From positions 470,994 through 534,993 of the forward strand of contig NZ_GL876926.1 in assembly GCF_000192575.1 (NCBI RefSeq): a stretch of DNA of 64,000 bases. Reading direction: 5' to 3'. Position 1 is the stretch's first letter, and each line of letters starts with the position of its first letter. The notes beneath the pieces were generated by a model that saw nothing but the letters and a program-made list of their open reading frames with translations, was not told the origin of the DNA and did not search any database. The translations under genes and the position numbers were made by a program. Shown piece by piece: positions 36,968 to 46,606 of the stretch. The stretch is from Novosphingobium nitrogenifigens DSM 19370 (GTDB taxonomy: Bacteria > Pseudomonadota > Alphaproteobacteria > Sphingomonadales > Sphingomonadaceae).

Positions 36968-37881
36968 GCGATACCGTGACCAACCAACGCCCCGATTCCC
37001 TGCTCAAGGACGCCCTCGTGCGCATTCAGCAGGAAGTTGACGCCTGCTTCGATGCTACGCTGCCGGTTCCCGAGGATCCGCGCGCGCGTCTTTACGAAGC
37101 GATGCGTTATTCCGCGATCGGCGGTGGCAAGCGTCTGCGCCCCTTGCTGGTGACGGCCGTCGCGAGCCTGTTCGGAGTGGACCGGTCCGTTGCGGTACGC
37201 GTCGGGACCGCGCTCGAATCGATTCACGTCTATTCGCTGATCCACGACGACATGCCGTGCATGGACAACGATTCGCTGCGCCACGGCAAGCCGACGGTGC
37301 ATCTTGCCTATGACGATGCAACGGCCGTTCTGGCCGGTGACGCGTTGCAGGCGCTGGCGTTCGAAATCCTTTCCGATCCGGACCTTGTCGGCGATCCTTT
37401 CGTTCGCATCGAACTCGTGCGCACGCTGGCCCATGCCAGCGGCATCAACGGCATGGTCGGCGGGCAGATGATGGACATCGCGGCTGAAACCGCCTCGTTC
37501 GATCTCGCGACCGTGACCCGTTTGCAGCAGCTCAAGACCGGCGCCCTGCTGGCGGCGGCCGTCGAAATGGGTGCGATCCTCGGGCACGTTCCGCCCGAAG
37601 GCCGCACGCATTTGCGCGGCTATGCCCGCAACATCGGTCTGGCGTTCCAGATCGTCGATGACCTCCTCGATGCCGAAGGCGACGAGGAAGCGGCGGGCAA
37701 GGCCCTGCGCAAGGACGCCGAGGCAGGCAAGGAAACCTTCGTTTCGCTGCTCGGCATCGACCGCGCACGCTCGCAGGCCCGGGTCCTCGTCGATCAGGCG
37801 ATCGAATTCCTCAACTCCTATGGTGAGGAAGCCGAGCTTTTGCGGGCAGTCGCTCGTTATATCGTGGAGCGTGACCGCTAA
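36964..37881 (+). CDS. ispA: Polyprenyl synthetase, farnesyl diphosphate synthase
   Basis: Makes farnesyl diphosphate (possibly geranylgeranyl diphosphate) from IPP and DMAPP in the cytoplasm. 305 residues. The first aspartate-rich motif DDMPCMD is at 95-101 (with the FARM pattern DDxx(xx)D), and the second, DDLLD, near 238. GGGKRLRP at 54-61 binds the diphosphate. The start at 36964 overlaps xseB. The chain length of the product is an inference from the family and its xseB neighbour. Confidence 0.93.
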   Translation: MSDTVTNQRPDSLLKDALVRIQQEVDACFDATLPVPEDPRARLYEAMRYSAIGGGKRLRPLLVTAVASLFGVDRSVAVRVGTALESIHVYSLIHDDMPCMDNDSLRHGKPTVHLAYDDATAVLAGDALQALAFEILSDPDLVGDPFVRIELVRTLAHASGINGMVGGQMMDIAAETASFDLATVTRLQQLKTGALLAAAVEMGAILGHVPPEGRTHLRGYARNIGLAFQIVDDLLDAEGDEEAAGKALRKDAEAGKETFVSLLGIDRARSQARVLVDQAIEFLNSYGEEAELLRAVARYIVERDR

Positions 37882-37943
37882 GGGAACGCTCTCTACGGCC
37901 CAGGGTCACAGCCTCCGCGACAAGGGGGCGGGCCGTCAAGGGG

Positions 37944-38483
37944 ATGGAAAGGCTGAAAAGCGTGGCAGGACAACGGCAGCGTATCGGGGTTTACCCCGGA
38001 ACTTTCGACCCCATCACTCTCGGTCATCTCGATATCATCCGGCGCGGGGCCAAGCTCGTCGACCGGTTGATCATCGGGGTGACGACCAACCCGTCCAAGG
38101 ACCCCCTGTTCACGCCTGAAGAGCGGATCGCCATGGTCACGCGCGAAGTGGCAGAGCAAGGGATCGAGAATGTCGAAGTGGTCGGCTTCAACGCCCTGCT
38201 CATGAAGTTCGCAGAAAAGCAGGGGGCGAGCGTGATCATAAGGGGGCTGCGGGCCGTCGCCGACTTCGAATACGAATATCAGATGGCGGGCATGAACCAG
38301 CAGTTGAACAACCGGATCGAGACGGTGTTCCTGATGGCCGATGTCAGTCTTCAGCCGATCGCGTCGAAGCTGGTCAAGGAAATCGCCCAGTTCGGTGGCG
38401 ACATCAGCCATTTCGTCACTGACAAAGTCCGCGACGATGTGGTGGAGCGGATCGAGATGCAGGGGCGCCTCGGCGACTATTGA
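37944..38483 (+). CDS. coaD: Phosphopantetheine adenylyltransferase
   Basis: Penultimate step of CoA synthesis. 179 residues. The nucleotidyl-transfer motif is YPGTFDPITLGHLDII (with TxGH), and RGLRAVADFEYEYQMAGMN (landmark only) binds the adenylate. The length is slightly above the usual 160 because of about 12 extra N-terminal residues. A GTG at 37962 would give a more typical N-terminus. It follows ispA by 62 bases. Confidence 0.95.
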   Translation: MERLKSVAGQRQRIGVYPGTFDPITLGHLDIIRRGAKLVDRLIIGVTTNPSKDPLFTPEERIAMVTREVAEQGIENVEVVGFNALLMKFAEKQGASVIIRGLRAVADFEYEYQMAGMNQQLNNRIETVFLMADVSLQPIASKLVKEIAQFGGDISHFVTDKVRDDVVERIEMQGRLGDY

Positions 38484-38631
38484 GCGCGTCCCGACTTTGG
38501 ATCGTATCCCCCGGCGTGGGGCCGGGGCTGCCCTTGTGAAAGGGCGCGGGCATTCCGGCAAATGTTCATTGCAGGCTCAGCAGCGGTGCCCTATCCGCGC
38601 TGGGTTGAGACTATCGACAGGAAACTCCTTG

Positions 38632-39342
38632 ATGCGTTTGCGTGTTCTTGCCGCCCTTGCGCTTGGTGCCTCGCTTGCGGCCACGCCGGTCCTTGCCCAG
38701 CAAAGGGACCCCAGCAAGGAAGAGGTCAAGCCGATCAAGATCGACCGTCTCACGGCTTCCTCCACGATCCCCTATGCGATCGATGCGGACGAGAGCCACG
38801 ATCCCGAAAACGTGCTCGTCCTCTATCTCTCGAATGGCGGTCGCGTCGCGATCCGGTTGATGCCGCAATGGGCGCCCCATCATGTCGAGCGGATCAAGAC
38901 GCTGGCGCGGCAGGGGTTCTACGACGGGATCATCTTTCACCGCGTGATCGACGGCTTCATGGCCCAGACCGGGGACCCGACGGGAACCGGACAGGGCGGG
39001 TCGAAGCTGCCCGACCTCGACGCGGAATTCAACGATGTGCCCCACGGGCGCGGCACCGTGTCGATGGCGCGGACCGACGATCCGAACTCGGCCAACAGCC
39101 AGTTCTTCATCGTGTTCTATCCCCGCACCGCGCTCGACCACAAATACACCAATTTCGGTCGCGTGATTTCGGGCATGGATGCGGTCGACCGCATCGTCCG
39201 GGGTGAGCCGCCGCAGCATCCGACCAAGATCGTGCAAGCCTCGATCGCGGCGGATCACAAGGCTCCGCCCGCTGCAGACGCGGCTCCGGTTTCGGCCGCG
39301 CCGATCACCAGCGACATGCTCAACCATTCGCGATCCCAATAA
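38632..39342 (+). CDS. Periplasmic peptidyl-prolyl cis-trans isomerase (cyclophilin type)
   Basis: 236 residues. The signal peptide MRLRVLAALALGASLAATPV ends near VLAQ, so it is exported. The cyclophilin core includes FYDGIIFHRVIDGFMAQTGD, GTVSMARTDDPNSANSQFFI and FGRVISGMDAVDRI (each a partial landmark). These are the residues forming the proline-binding pocket of PpiA. The C-terminal 30 residues are an Ala/Pro-rich tail. Preceded by coaD and followed by queA, all on the plus strand. Confidence 0.93.
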   Translation: MRLRVLAALALGASLAATPVLAQQRDPSKEEVKPIKIDRLTASSTIPYAIDADESHDPENVLVLYLSNGGRVAIRLMPQWAPHHVERIKTLARQGFYDGIIFHRVIDGFMAQTGDPTGTGQGGSKLPDLDAEFNDVPHGRGTVSMARTDDPNSANSQFFIVFYPRTALDHKYTNFGRVISGMDAVDRIVRGEPPQHPTKIVQASIAADHKAPPAADAAPVSAAPITSDMLNHSRSQ

Positions 39343-39377
39343 GGCGGCACTCGTTTTGCCGAATTCTTGTCTGATTC

Positions 39378-40406
39378 ATGCGCGTTGACCTTTTCGATTT
39401 CGACCTGCCGCCCGAACGCATAGCCCTGCGTCCGGCGCGCCCGCGCGATTCCGCGCGGCTTCTGCATGTTCCGGGCAAGGGGGCGCTCGGCGATCTGCAT
39501 GTGCGCGATCTGCCCGGCCTGCTGCGCAAGGGCGACGTGCTCGTTTTCAACGACACGCGCGTCATTCCTGCGCAACTCGAAGGCATGCGGGGACAGGCCC
39601 GGATCGGGGCCACCTTGCACAAGCGCGAGGATCTTCGCCGCTGGCAGGCCTTTGTGCGCAACGGAAAACGGCTTTCTCCCGGCGACACGATCGACTTCGG
39701 TGAAGGGGTGATGGCGCTTGCTGAAGTGCGCCACCCCGACGGCAGCTGGACTCTGGCCTTCCAGGGGGACGAGCCGGTCGAGATCCTGCTCGAACGGGCC
39801 GGGCGCATGCCTTTGCCGCCCTATATCGCGAGCAAGCGTCCGACCGATGCCGCTGACCGTCAGGATTACCAGACGATGTTCGCCGCCCGTGACGGCGCAG
39901 TGGCGGCTCCGACAGCAGCTCTGCATTTCACGCCCGGTCTACTCGAGGCTTTGGCCGACGCCGGGATCGGGCACGAGACGCTGACGCTTCATGTGGGGGC
40001 GGGCACGTTCCTTCCGGTCAAGGCCGAGGATACCAGCGACCATGCCATGCATCCCGAATGGGGCCGGATCGAGCAGGAAACGGCCGATCGCCTCAATGCC
40101 GTGCGTGCTGGCGGCGGGCGCGTGATCGCGGTCGGCACCACCAGCCTGCGTCTGCTCGAAAGCGCGGCGGGAGAGGACCGGGTCATCCGTCCCTTTGCCG
40201 GGGACACCTCGATCTTCATTACCCCGGGTTACACCTTCCGCGCCATCGACGGGCTGATGACCAATTTCCATTTGCCCAAGTCGACGCTGTTCATGCTGGT
40301 TTCGGCTCTGATGGGGCTCGACCGGATGCAGGAAGCCTATGCCCATGCGATCCGCGAGGGATACAGGTTCTACAGCTATGGCGACGCGAGTCTGCTGCTC
40401 TCCTGA
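39378..40406 (+). CDS. queA: S-adenosylmethionine:tRNA ribosyltransferase-isomerase
   Basis: Builds epoxyqueuosine from preQ1 in tRNA using the ribosyl part of SAM. 342 residues. Family motifs: [24 protein letters not shown] at the N-terminus (landmark [20 protein letters not shown]), [15 protein letters not shown] near residue 55, [13 protein letters not shown] near 210, and [17 protein letters not shown] near 300. It belongs to the queuosine pathway together with tgt at 49.5 kb. Its stop lies about 106 bases before the TonB receptor gene. Confidence 0.96.
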   Translation: MRVDLFDFDLPPERIALRPARPRDSARLLHVPGKGALGDLHVRDLPGLLRKGDVLVFNDTRVIPAQLEGMRGQARIGATLHKREDLRRWQAFVRNGKRLSPGDTIDFGEGVMALAEVRHPDGSWTLAFQGDEPVEILLERAGRMPLPPYIASKRPTDAADRQDYQTMFAARDGAVAAPTAALHFTPGLLEALADAGIGHETLTLHVGAGTFLPVKAEDTSDHAMHPEWGRIEQETADRLNAVRAGGGRVIAVGTTSLRLLESAAGEDRVIRPFAGDTSIFITPGYTFRAIDGLMTNFHLPKSTLFMLVSALMGLDRMQEAYAHAIREGYRFYSYGDASLLLS

Positions 40407-40512
40407 AAACCGGTATTAATTGCAACAAACCTGAAACCCCGCGCGGCTAGCCGCAGGACATGATGGGGACCGCGCCGCAAATCCGGCGGCCGGCAAAAAT
40501 CATGGGGTTATC

Positions 40513-42837
40513 ATGTTGCACAATCCATTTCGGGCCGCGTTGTTCTGCGGTGTTTCGGTGCTGCTCACCGTGCCCGCCATGGCCGAGACGGCGCCTCCGG
40601 CCGATGCGGCCGCGACCGACGCTTCGGTCGAAGCGCCGATCGTCGTCACTGCGCAGCACCGGTCGGAAGATACCCTGAAAGTGCCGGTTTCGGTCGCGGT
40701 TCTGAAAGGCGATACGCTGTCCGACTTCCACGGGTCGGGGGCGGACACGCTACTGTCGCTGTCGGGCAAGGTGCCCGATCTTTATGTCGAATCGAGCACG
40801 GGCCGCATCTTTCCGCGCTTCTACATTCGCGGTCTGGGCAATATCGACTTCTACCTCGGCGCCTCGCAACCGGTTTCGGTTATTCAGGACGACGTGATCG
40901 AAGAGCATGTGGTGCTCAAGTCGAATCCGGTTTTCGATGTCGCCAGTGCCGAAGTGCTGCGCGGGCCGCAGGGGTCGCTGTTCGGGCGCAACACCACTGC
41001 CGGGATCGTGAAGTTCGATACCAACCAGCCGACCGCCAACTGGCAGGGGCAGGGTTCGGTCACCTGGGGTACGTTCAATTCGATCAATGCCGACGCCGGG
41101 ATCGGCGGGCCGCTGGCCGAGGATGACAAGCTCAGCTTCCGCCTTTCGGGCCTTTACCAACATCGCGACAACTGGATCAGCAATACCTACGCCGGGCCGA
41201 GCGACGACGGCACGGTCGGCGGGCACAATGTGATGGGCGGCTTTGACGAGCGGGACTTGCGCCTGCAGATCCTTGCCAAGCCGAACGACCAGTTCAGCCT
41301 GCGCCTGTCGGGTCATGTCCGCGAATATGCGGGCAATGCCTCGATCTTCTATCGCGGTTCGATCAAGGTCGGCACCAATGCGGTTCCCGCCGGTTTCGAC
41401 CAGCGCCAGGTCGCCTATGACGAAGCGCAGAACAATCCGCAGGCCTATCACACGCGCGGCTTCTCGGTGAAAGCCGACTATGATTTCGGCTTTGCCAGGC
41501 TGACCTCGATTTCGGCCTATGAAGCGGCGCACGGATACAGCCGCGGCGATACCGATGGCGGTGCGGCAGCCAATTTCGGCGGGGTTTCGCCCAGCTATTG
41601 TTCGGTCGGTTGCGGGGAATCGCAAGGACGCCTGCGTTCACTCAACCAATGGAGCGAGGAAGTGCGCCTCGCCAGTCCCGACAAGGGGCGGTTCAAGTGG
41701 CAGATCGGCGGGATCTATTTCGATACGCGCGATGCGACCGAGTTCGACCAGCGCGCCTATTTCCTGACCTCTAATGCCCTCGGCACCACGCCCAATCCCA
41801 ACAACTGGGTCCTGTTGCATGACGTCAACACCAGCTGGGCCGTGTTTGGCCAGGTCAGCTATGCGATCACCGATCGCCTGACTGTCACTGCGGGCGGGCG
41901 CGTCACCAACGATACCAAGAGCACCACGCTCGAAAAGACGGCCAACACGGTCGCCAATGTCTCGACCTTCACGGGCGCGCGGTTCGTGCGTCTTGCCGAT
42001 ACCGAGCCCAGCTGGGACGGCAGCCTGCTCTATCGCGTGTCGAACGAGGTCAGCCTCTATGCCCGCGTCGCGCGCGGCTTCCGCGGGCCCACGATTCAGG
42101 GGCGTTCGGCGGTGTTCAACTCGCCGTTCACGACCGCCAATTCGGAAAAGAACACGAGCTACGAAGCCGGGATCAAGAGCGCGTTCTGGGGTAACCGCGC
42201 ACACTTCAACGTGACCGGGTTCTACTACAAGGTGAAGGACATCCAGCTCAACGGCAACGACAGCAACGGCAACGGCGTTCTGTTCAACGCGGACAAGGCC
42301 GTCGGGTATGGCGCCGAAGCCGAGTTCGACGCGCACCCCACCCGCAACCTGCGGTTCAATATCGGGTTCAGCCTGCTGCACACCGAAATCGACGACACCA
42401 ATGTCTATGCGCAGGTCGGTGCCGCCGGAGGCGTTGCTTCGGAAACGGTGCTCAATCCGACGGTGAAAGTCGGCAACAACATCTATGCGCAGATCAATGG
42501 CAATCCGCTGCCCAATGCGCCGCATTACAACCTGAACATCGGCGCGCGCTATGATATCCCCACCGGGCCCGGAAAGGCCTTTGTCTCGGGCGATTTCAAC
42601 ATGCAGGGCTACACCAGCTTCGTGCCGTACAAGACGGTCGAATATACCGCGAACGGCAATTACGAACTGGGGCTGCGCGTGGGATACGACATCGGGCGCG
42701 TCGAGATCGCGGCCTTTGCCCGCAACCTGACCGATCAGCGCAATCTGGTGGGCGCGATCGACACGTCGAACTATCGCGCGGGGATCTACAACGATCCGCG
42801 CACGTTCGGTCTGTCGCTCAGTGGCTCGTTCCGGTGA
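40513..42837 (+). CDS. TonB-dependent outer membrane receptor
   Basis: 774 residues. Signal peptide (cleavage near VPAMA), then a TonB-box-like segment and plug domain: APIVVTAQHRSEDTLKVPVS and VLRGPQGSLFGRNTTAGIV. The plug ends at about residue 190 and the 22-strand barrel follows, ending in an aromatic-rich terminal strand (RTFGLSLSGSFR). The substrate is not shown; related sphingomonad receptors take up siderophores, sugars or plant compounds. No regulator or transporter gene is adjacent. The upstream 106 bases contain no recognised Fur site. Confidence 0.9.
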   Translation: MLHNPFRAALFCGVSVLLTVPAMAETAPPADAAATDASVEAPIVVTAQHRSEDTLKVPVSVAVLKGDTLSDFHGSGADTLLSLSGKVPDLYVESSTGRIFPRFYIRGLGNIDFYLGASQPVSVIQDDVIEEHVVLKSNPVFDVASAEVLRGPQGSLFGRNTTAGIVKFDTNQPTANWQGQGSVTWGTFNSINADAGIGGPLAEDDKLSFRLSGLYQHRDNWISNTYAGPSDDGTVGGHNVMGGFDERDLRLQILAKPNDQFSLRLSGHVREYAGNASIFYRGSIKVGTNAVPAGFDQRQVAYDEAQNNPQAYHTRGFSVKADYDFGFARLTSISAYEAAHGYSRGDTDGGAAANFGGVSPSYCSVGCGESQGRLRSLNQWSEEVRLASPDKGRFKWQIGGIYFDTRDATEFDQRAYFLTSNALGTTPNPNNWVLLHDVNTSWAVFGQVSYAITDRLTVTAGGRVTNDTKSTTLEKTANTVANVSTFTGARFVRLADTEPSWDGSLLYRVSNEVSLYARVARGFRGPTIQGRSAVFNSPFTTANSEKNTSYEAGIKSAFWGNRAHFNVTGFYYKVKDIQLNGNDSNGNGVLFNADKAVGYGAEAEFDAHPTRNLRFNIGFSLLHTEIDDTNVYAQVGAAGGVASETVLNPTVKVGNNIYAQINGNPLPNAPHYNLNIGARYDIPTGPGKAFVSGDFNMQGYTSFVPYKTVEYTANGNYELGLRVGYDIGRVEIAAFARNLTDQRNLVGAIDTSNYRAGIYNDPRTFGLSLSGSFR

Positions 42838-42843
42838 GCCTTG

Positions 42844-42887
42844 CCTGAAACAAGGGACGCCTGAAGCAAGGGACGCTTGAAACAAGG
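42844..42887 (+). repeat. Tandem 16-bp repeat after the TonB receptor gene
   Basis: The unit CCTGAAACAAGGGACG occurs 2.75 times in a row (42844-42859, 42860-42875, 42876-42887) with one change in copy 2 and one in copy 3. It lies between the receptor stop and a hairpin. No coding role. Confidence 0.85.
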
Positions 42888-42888
42888 T

Positions 42889-42920
42889 GACCGGCCCCGT
42901 GCTTGCCCACGGGGCCGGTC
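42889..42920. terminator. Hairpin, probable terminator, between the TonB receptor and carbonic anhydrase
   Basis: GACCGGCCCCGTG and CACGGGGCCGGTC form a perfect 13-bp stem with a 6-base loop. There is no U tract, so it may act as a transcript-end stabiliser or a weak terminator for two convergent genes. Confidence 0.6.
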
Positions 42921-43004
42921 GTGTCGACGGCGGGACGCGTCAGACCGGACCGCCGACAAGAGTGGGCCGGGGCCTTGTCGACACTGGTGTCGGCCCCGGC
43001 ATGA

Positions 43005-43700
43005 TCATTCCGCCGCTTCGGCGAATGCGGGTTCGGTGGCGATCCGCCGCTGGGCGGGAAGGGCGACCGGCAGCGGCTGATCCTCGCGGAGCGGGATGAA
43101 CTGGCCGGTTTCGCCGTCGAGGCCCAGAACCTGTCCGGCGTGAATATCGACGAACCAGCCGTGCAGGGCCATGTCGCCGCGCGCAATCGCCGCCGCGACC
43201 GAGGGATGCGTACGCAAGTGCGCAAGCTGGGCAATCACGTTCTGCAGGCTGACCGCGCGAATGCGGGCCGAGGATTCAAGGTGCGGATGGCAGGTCGAAA
43301 CGATGTGTTCGGCAGCCGATCCGTGACGCAGCCACGCTGCGACATTGGGCATGCGCTCGAGCCCTTCGGGGTAGGCCAGAGCCTTCATCGCGCCGCAGTC
43401 GGAATGGCCGCAGACGATGATGTCGCGCACGCCAAGCGCGGCAACGGCATATTCCACCGTCGAGGACACGCCGCCGTTCATGGTTGCAAAGGGCGGAACG
43501 ATGTTGCCGGCATTGCGGCACACGAACAGTTCGCCGGGTTCGGCCTGCAGGATCTGTTCGGGGACGATGCGCGAGTCGGCGCAGGAAATCATCAGGGCCT
43601 TCGGGCTCTGGCCGAAATTGGCGAGCTTGGCGAAGAGTTCGCCGCTTTCCGGAAAGACCTGCTTCTCGAAGCTGAAGACGCGACCGATCAGTTCATTCAT
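43005..43700 (-). CDS. Beta-class carbonic anhydrase
   Basis: Hydrates carbon dioxide to bicarbonate. 231 residues. Zinc ligands and catalytic dyad are intact: C40-A-D42-S-R44 (MISCADSRIVPEQ), H99 and C102 in CGHSDCGAMKAL. The length and the NAGNIVPPF motif fit the plant-type (clade A/B) beta enzymes. Start at 43700, MNELIGRVFSFEKQVF. It is convergent with the TonB receptor gene. Bicarbonate supply for carboxylases, including the BirA-modified acetyl-CoA carboxylase, is a likely role. Confidence 0.94.
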   Translation of the reverse strand: MNELIGRVFSFEKQVFPESGELFAKLANFGQSPKALMISCADSRIVPEQILQAEPGELFVCRNAGNIVPPFATMNGGVSSTVEYAVAALGVRDIIVCGHSDCGAMKALAYPEGLERMPNVAAWLRHGSAAEHIVSTCHPHLESSARIRAVSLQNVIAQLAHLRTHPSVAAAIARGDMALHGWFVDIHAGQVLGLDGETGQFIPLREDQPLPVALPAQRRIATEPAFAEAAE

Positions 43701-43795
43701 GGCTTCTCTCCAATCCTTGAGAGGGCCCCGCGTTCGGGGCGTTGACCATGAGATACCGATTCGTTTTTTCCGGGAATGCGCTGTCCTGTAAGGAA

Positions 43796-45130
43796 TTATT
43801 GCTGGTGCGAAGAAATGCGGGGAAGCCGGATCGCTGCGCTCAGTCCGCCCGAGGGACGGTTCGACAAGGTAAGTACTCCGCCTTCGGCCCGAACCACCCG
43901 ATCGACGATCGCAAGCCCAAGCCCCATCCCGGCGGTATTGCGCGCGCGGGCCGAATCGAGCCGGATGAAGGGTTGCAGCACTTTGCCGAGGCTTTCGTCG
44001 GGAATGCCCGGGCCGCTGTCCTCGACGGTCAGCATGACGGCATCGGGCAGGGCCTCGATCCGGACAAGTGCCGAACCGCCATAGTGCAGGGCATTGTCAA
44101 TGAGGTTGGAAAGCGCGCGCCGCACCGGCAACGGGCGGAGATCGGTCACCAGTTGATCGGGCCCTTCATAGCGCGCGTCCTGACCGCAATCCTGTGCGCC
44201 ATCGACAAGTGTCTGGGCCATGGCGGCAAGATCGACCGCGGTTTTCCCGGCGGCCGGCTGATCGGCCTGCACGAATTCCTGCAACGAGGTGAAGAGGTCG
44301 CGCATTTCGCCAAGGTCCGCGTCGAGCGAAGCACGTTCGGCCGGTTCGATCGGAATGCCGTCGAGCCGCAACTGCACACGGGACAGCGGGGTGCGCATGT
44401 CATGGGCAATGGCCAGCATCGTCTGGGTATTGCTGTCGAGCAGATTGTCGATCCGCTGCTGCATCGCGTTGAAGGCCCGGATCAGAGTCTGGACTTCGGG
44501 CGGGCCGTAAAGCGGGATCGGGCGCGCATGCGGGGTCCCCACGTGGCGACTGGCGCGGACGAGCTGGCGTAAAGGGCGCAGCGAGGCAAAGACGAGAAAC
44601 CATGCAAGGACTGCCAGAACCACCGTCGGCAGCAACATGCGCACGATCTGCCCGACCTGAAGCAGCCAGGTGTCGTGCGCCTTGCTCTGGAACAGCACGA
44701 GCGATCCGTCCGACAGCCCCATGCTGCCGTCGAGCCCGTTGCGGATATGAACCGGCTGAAGTTGCAGTTCGAGCCGGGCATTGGCGAGCACCGGATCGTA
44801 TTGCATCAACTGGTTCTTGAGCGCGGCGAGATCGATCGATGCGACCGGGCGTGGGGCACGCGGCGTCCAGCGCAGCGTAAGCGTCTCACTGCCGAGTTCG
44901 CGAGCGAGCGCGGCGCGTTCGCGTGTCGGGGCGGCATCGAGCGTGCGATAGGCACTCGCCAGACGCTCGGCGAGCGATTGGGCTTCTTCTTCATGCAGGG
45001 CAAAGTTGCCCGCCCGTTGGAAGAGCACGGCGTTGACGCCGAAATCGAGCAGCATGACGACCGCCAGAATGGCGAGCATCCGCGCCGGAAGACCGGACAC
45101 GCTTGGCATCCATGCACGCAGGCGCGTCAA
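43796..45130 (-). CDS. Two-component sensor histidine kinase
   Basis: 444 residues. An N-terminal membrane helix (about 17-38), a periplasmic sensor region to about residue 155, and a second helix at about 158-178 lead to a HAMP domain. The phosphorylation box is LAIAHDMRTPLSRVQLRLDG with the key histidine, then NLIDNALHYGG (N box), EDSGPGI (G1) and GMGLGLAIVDR (G2). It overlaps the upstream response regulator gene by 4 bases. The signal is unknown. The EnvZ-like layout suggests envelope stress, metal or osmotic sensing. Confidence 0.9.
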   Translation of the reverse strand: MTRLRAWMPSVSGLPARMLAILAVVMLLDFGVNAVLFQRAGNFALHEEEAQSLAERLASAYRTLDAAPTRERAALARELGSETLTLRWTPRAPRPVASIDLAALKNQLMQYDPVLANARLELQLQPVHIRNGLDGSMGLSDGSLVLFQSKAHDTWLLQVGQIVRMLLPTVVLAVLAWFLVFASLRPLRQLVRASRHVGTPHARPIPLYGPPEVQTLIRAFNAMQQRIDNLLDSNTQTMLAIAHDMRTPLSRVQLRLDGIPIEPAERASLDADLGEMRDLFTSLQEFVQADQPAAGKTAVDLAAMAQTLVDGAQDCGQDARYEGPDQLVTDLRPLPVRRALSNLIDNALHYGGSALVRIEALPDAVMLTVEDSGPGIPDESLGKVLQPFIRLDSARARNTAGMGLGLAIVDRVVRAEGGVLTLSNRPSGGLSAAIRLPRISSHQQ

Positions 45131-45834
45131 TGGCGCGCGACTTCGGCAGTGAACATGTATCCGACGCCGCGAACGGTCACGATCGGGGCATTGCCCGACG
45201 GACCGGTCAGCTTGCGGCGCAGACGGCTGACAAGAACGTCAATGCTGCGGTCCGAGCTGTCGGACTGGCGTGTGCGGGACAGCTCGATCAGCCGTTGCCG
45301 TCCGATCACGCGTTGCGGCTGGTTGAGGAAGGTTGCGAGGAGATCGAACTCTGCGCCGGTCAGATCGACAAGCGCGCCCTGGGGCGATCGCAATTCGTGG
45401 CGTCCGAGCGAAAGCCTCCAGCCGTCGAATTCCAGATCGCGTCCCCGAGCCGGGCGTTCATCCTCGGCTTGCCCGCGCCGCAGCACTGCGCCGATCCGGG
45501 CAATCAGTTCGCGTGTTCCGAACGGCTTGGGCAGATAGTCGTCCGCACCCAGTTCCAGCCCGAGCACGCGGTCGTCCTCGCTGCCGCGCGCCGAAATGAA
45601 AATGACCGGAACATCGCTGTCGCGGCGGAGCCGTCGGAACAGCTCGATGCCGGTCTGTCCGGGCAGCATGATGTCGAGCACGATGAGATCGACGGCCCCG
45701 CTTTCGAGCGCGACCCACATTTCCGCGCCGGTGCTGGCGGTACCGACGTCATAGCCATGCGCGCGAAGCGCGCGCGCGGTGAGCAGGCGAAGGGCCGGAT
45801 CATCCTCGACCAGAAGAATGGATTTTGCTGTCAT
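45127..45834 (-). CDS. OmpR-family response regulator
   Basis: 235 residues. Receiver domain with LVEDD at 8-12, the phospho-acceptor in LIVLDIMLPGQTG, and KPFGTRELIARIG after the conserved lysine. The winged helix is in the C-terminal part: LTGAEFDLLATFLNQPQRVI and RSIDVLVSRLRRKL. The start at 45834 begins MTAKSILLVEDD; a longer frame from 45918 adds unrelated residues. It is translationally coupled to the kinase gene that follows. Target genes are unknown. Confidence 0.92.
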   Translation of the reverse strand: MTAKSILLVEDDPALRLLTARALRAHGYDVGTASTGAEMWVALESGAVDLIVLDIMLPGQTGIELFRRLRRDSDVPVIFISARGSEDDRVLGLELGADDYLPKPFGTRELIARIGAVLRRGQAEDERPARGRDLEFDGWRLSLGRHELRSPQGALVDLTGAEFDLLATFLNQPQRVIGRQRLIELSRTRQSDSSDRSIDVLVSRLRRKLTGPSGNAPIVTVRGVGYMFTAEVARH

Positions 45835-46227
45835 CGCAATCGGGAGGAAACGCTCGCGGACAAAGGGGAATGGGAAAGGGCGGCCGGGGAACAGGACCGG
45901 AAAGCGTTCCCCGGCCACCAGGTCAGAGACGCGTCGCGAACGGGATCGCGGCGATCTCTTGTTGAAGGCCTGGTTGCCGGGCTGTTCGGCAGGGGGGGAT
46001 CAGCCCGGCGTCCAGGTCGCAATGACCGGGTCAGGTCCGGTCATGAGACAAAAGCGCATCGGGGAATGCGCAAAAGTCCGTGTCGGGATGGACCTTGTCT
46101 GTGGCCGACCGGAATCGGCTCGGCGAGGCAAGGTCGATGGCGAGGGTTCGTTGCAACGGATGGCCCTCGTCGCGATCCCGTTTCCGAAAGGCGAAGGCGG
46201 TTCGCCCCTTCGGAATGCGGGGCAACA
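45835..46227. other. Gene-free interval rich in inverted repeats
   Basis: About 390 bases between the response regulator and the small secreted protein. Perfect or near-perfect hairpins occur at 45882-45916 (GGCCGGGGAAC/GTTCCCCGGCC, 11 bp), 46022-46044 (ATGACCGG/CCGGTCAT), 46054-46071 (GCGCAT/ATGCGC), 46141-46169 (CGAGGG/CCCTCG) and 46182-46215 (TTCCGAA/TTCGGAA, interrupted). The last sits just after the small secreted protein stop and may be its terminator. No convincing open frame. Confidence 0.6.
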
Positions 46228-46494
46228 TCACGCCCCCGTGGCAGGCGTCGTTGCGATCTGTTCGGTGCTCTTGACCGGGGTCGGCGCGACCTGTTCGGCT
46301 TCGCGGTCCTTGGGGGCTTCGACTGCGGGCTTGGCTGCCTTGGGCTTGGGTGCCATGCGCGGCCCGCCATAGGGGGTGACGCAGGCGACGATCTTGCCGG
46401 GGTGCGGATGGCAACCGATCAGGCCCGTGGAAGCGGGCGCGGCCGCCGGGGAAGCGGTGACGGTCAATGCCGCTGCAACCAGAGAGACGATCAT
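46228..46494 (-). CDS. Small secreted protein of unknown function
   Basis: 88 residues. A short signal peptide (MIVSLVAAALTVTASPAAAP) is followed by a small domain with two cysteines (TGLIGCHPHPGKIVACVTPY) and a Lys/Pro/Ala-rich tail. The cysteines may pair in the periplasm. A GGAG site precedes the start. I do not recognise the family. It lies between a two-component system and a transferase gene, all on the minus strand. Confidence 0.5.
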   Translation of the reverse strand: MIVSLVAAALTVTASPAAAPASTGLIGCHPHPGKIVACVTPYGGPRMAPKPKAAKPAVEAPKDREAEQVAPTPVKSTEQIATTPATGA

Positions 46495-46606
46495 GATGAG
46501 TGCTCCGTTCGTTGGAATACGACGGAGGTAGCCATCGGGTTTTTCAGGTAATGGTCTGAATTGTTATAAAGTGTTTCTGCACATACGAAAAAGCACGGGG
46601 GCTTGA

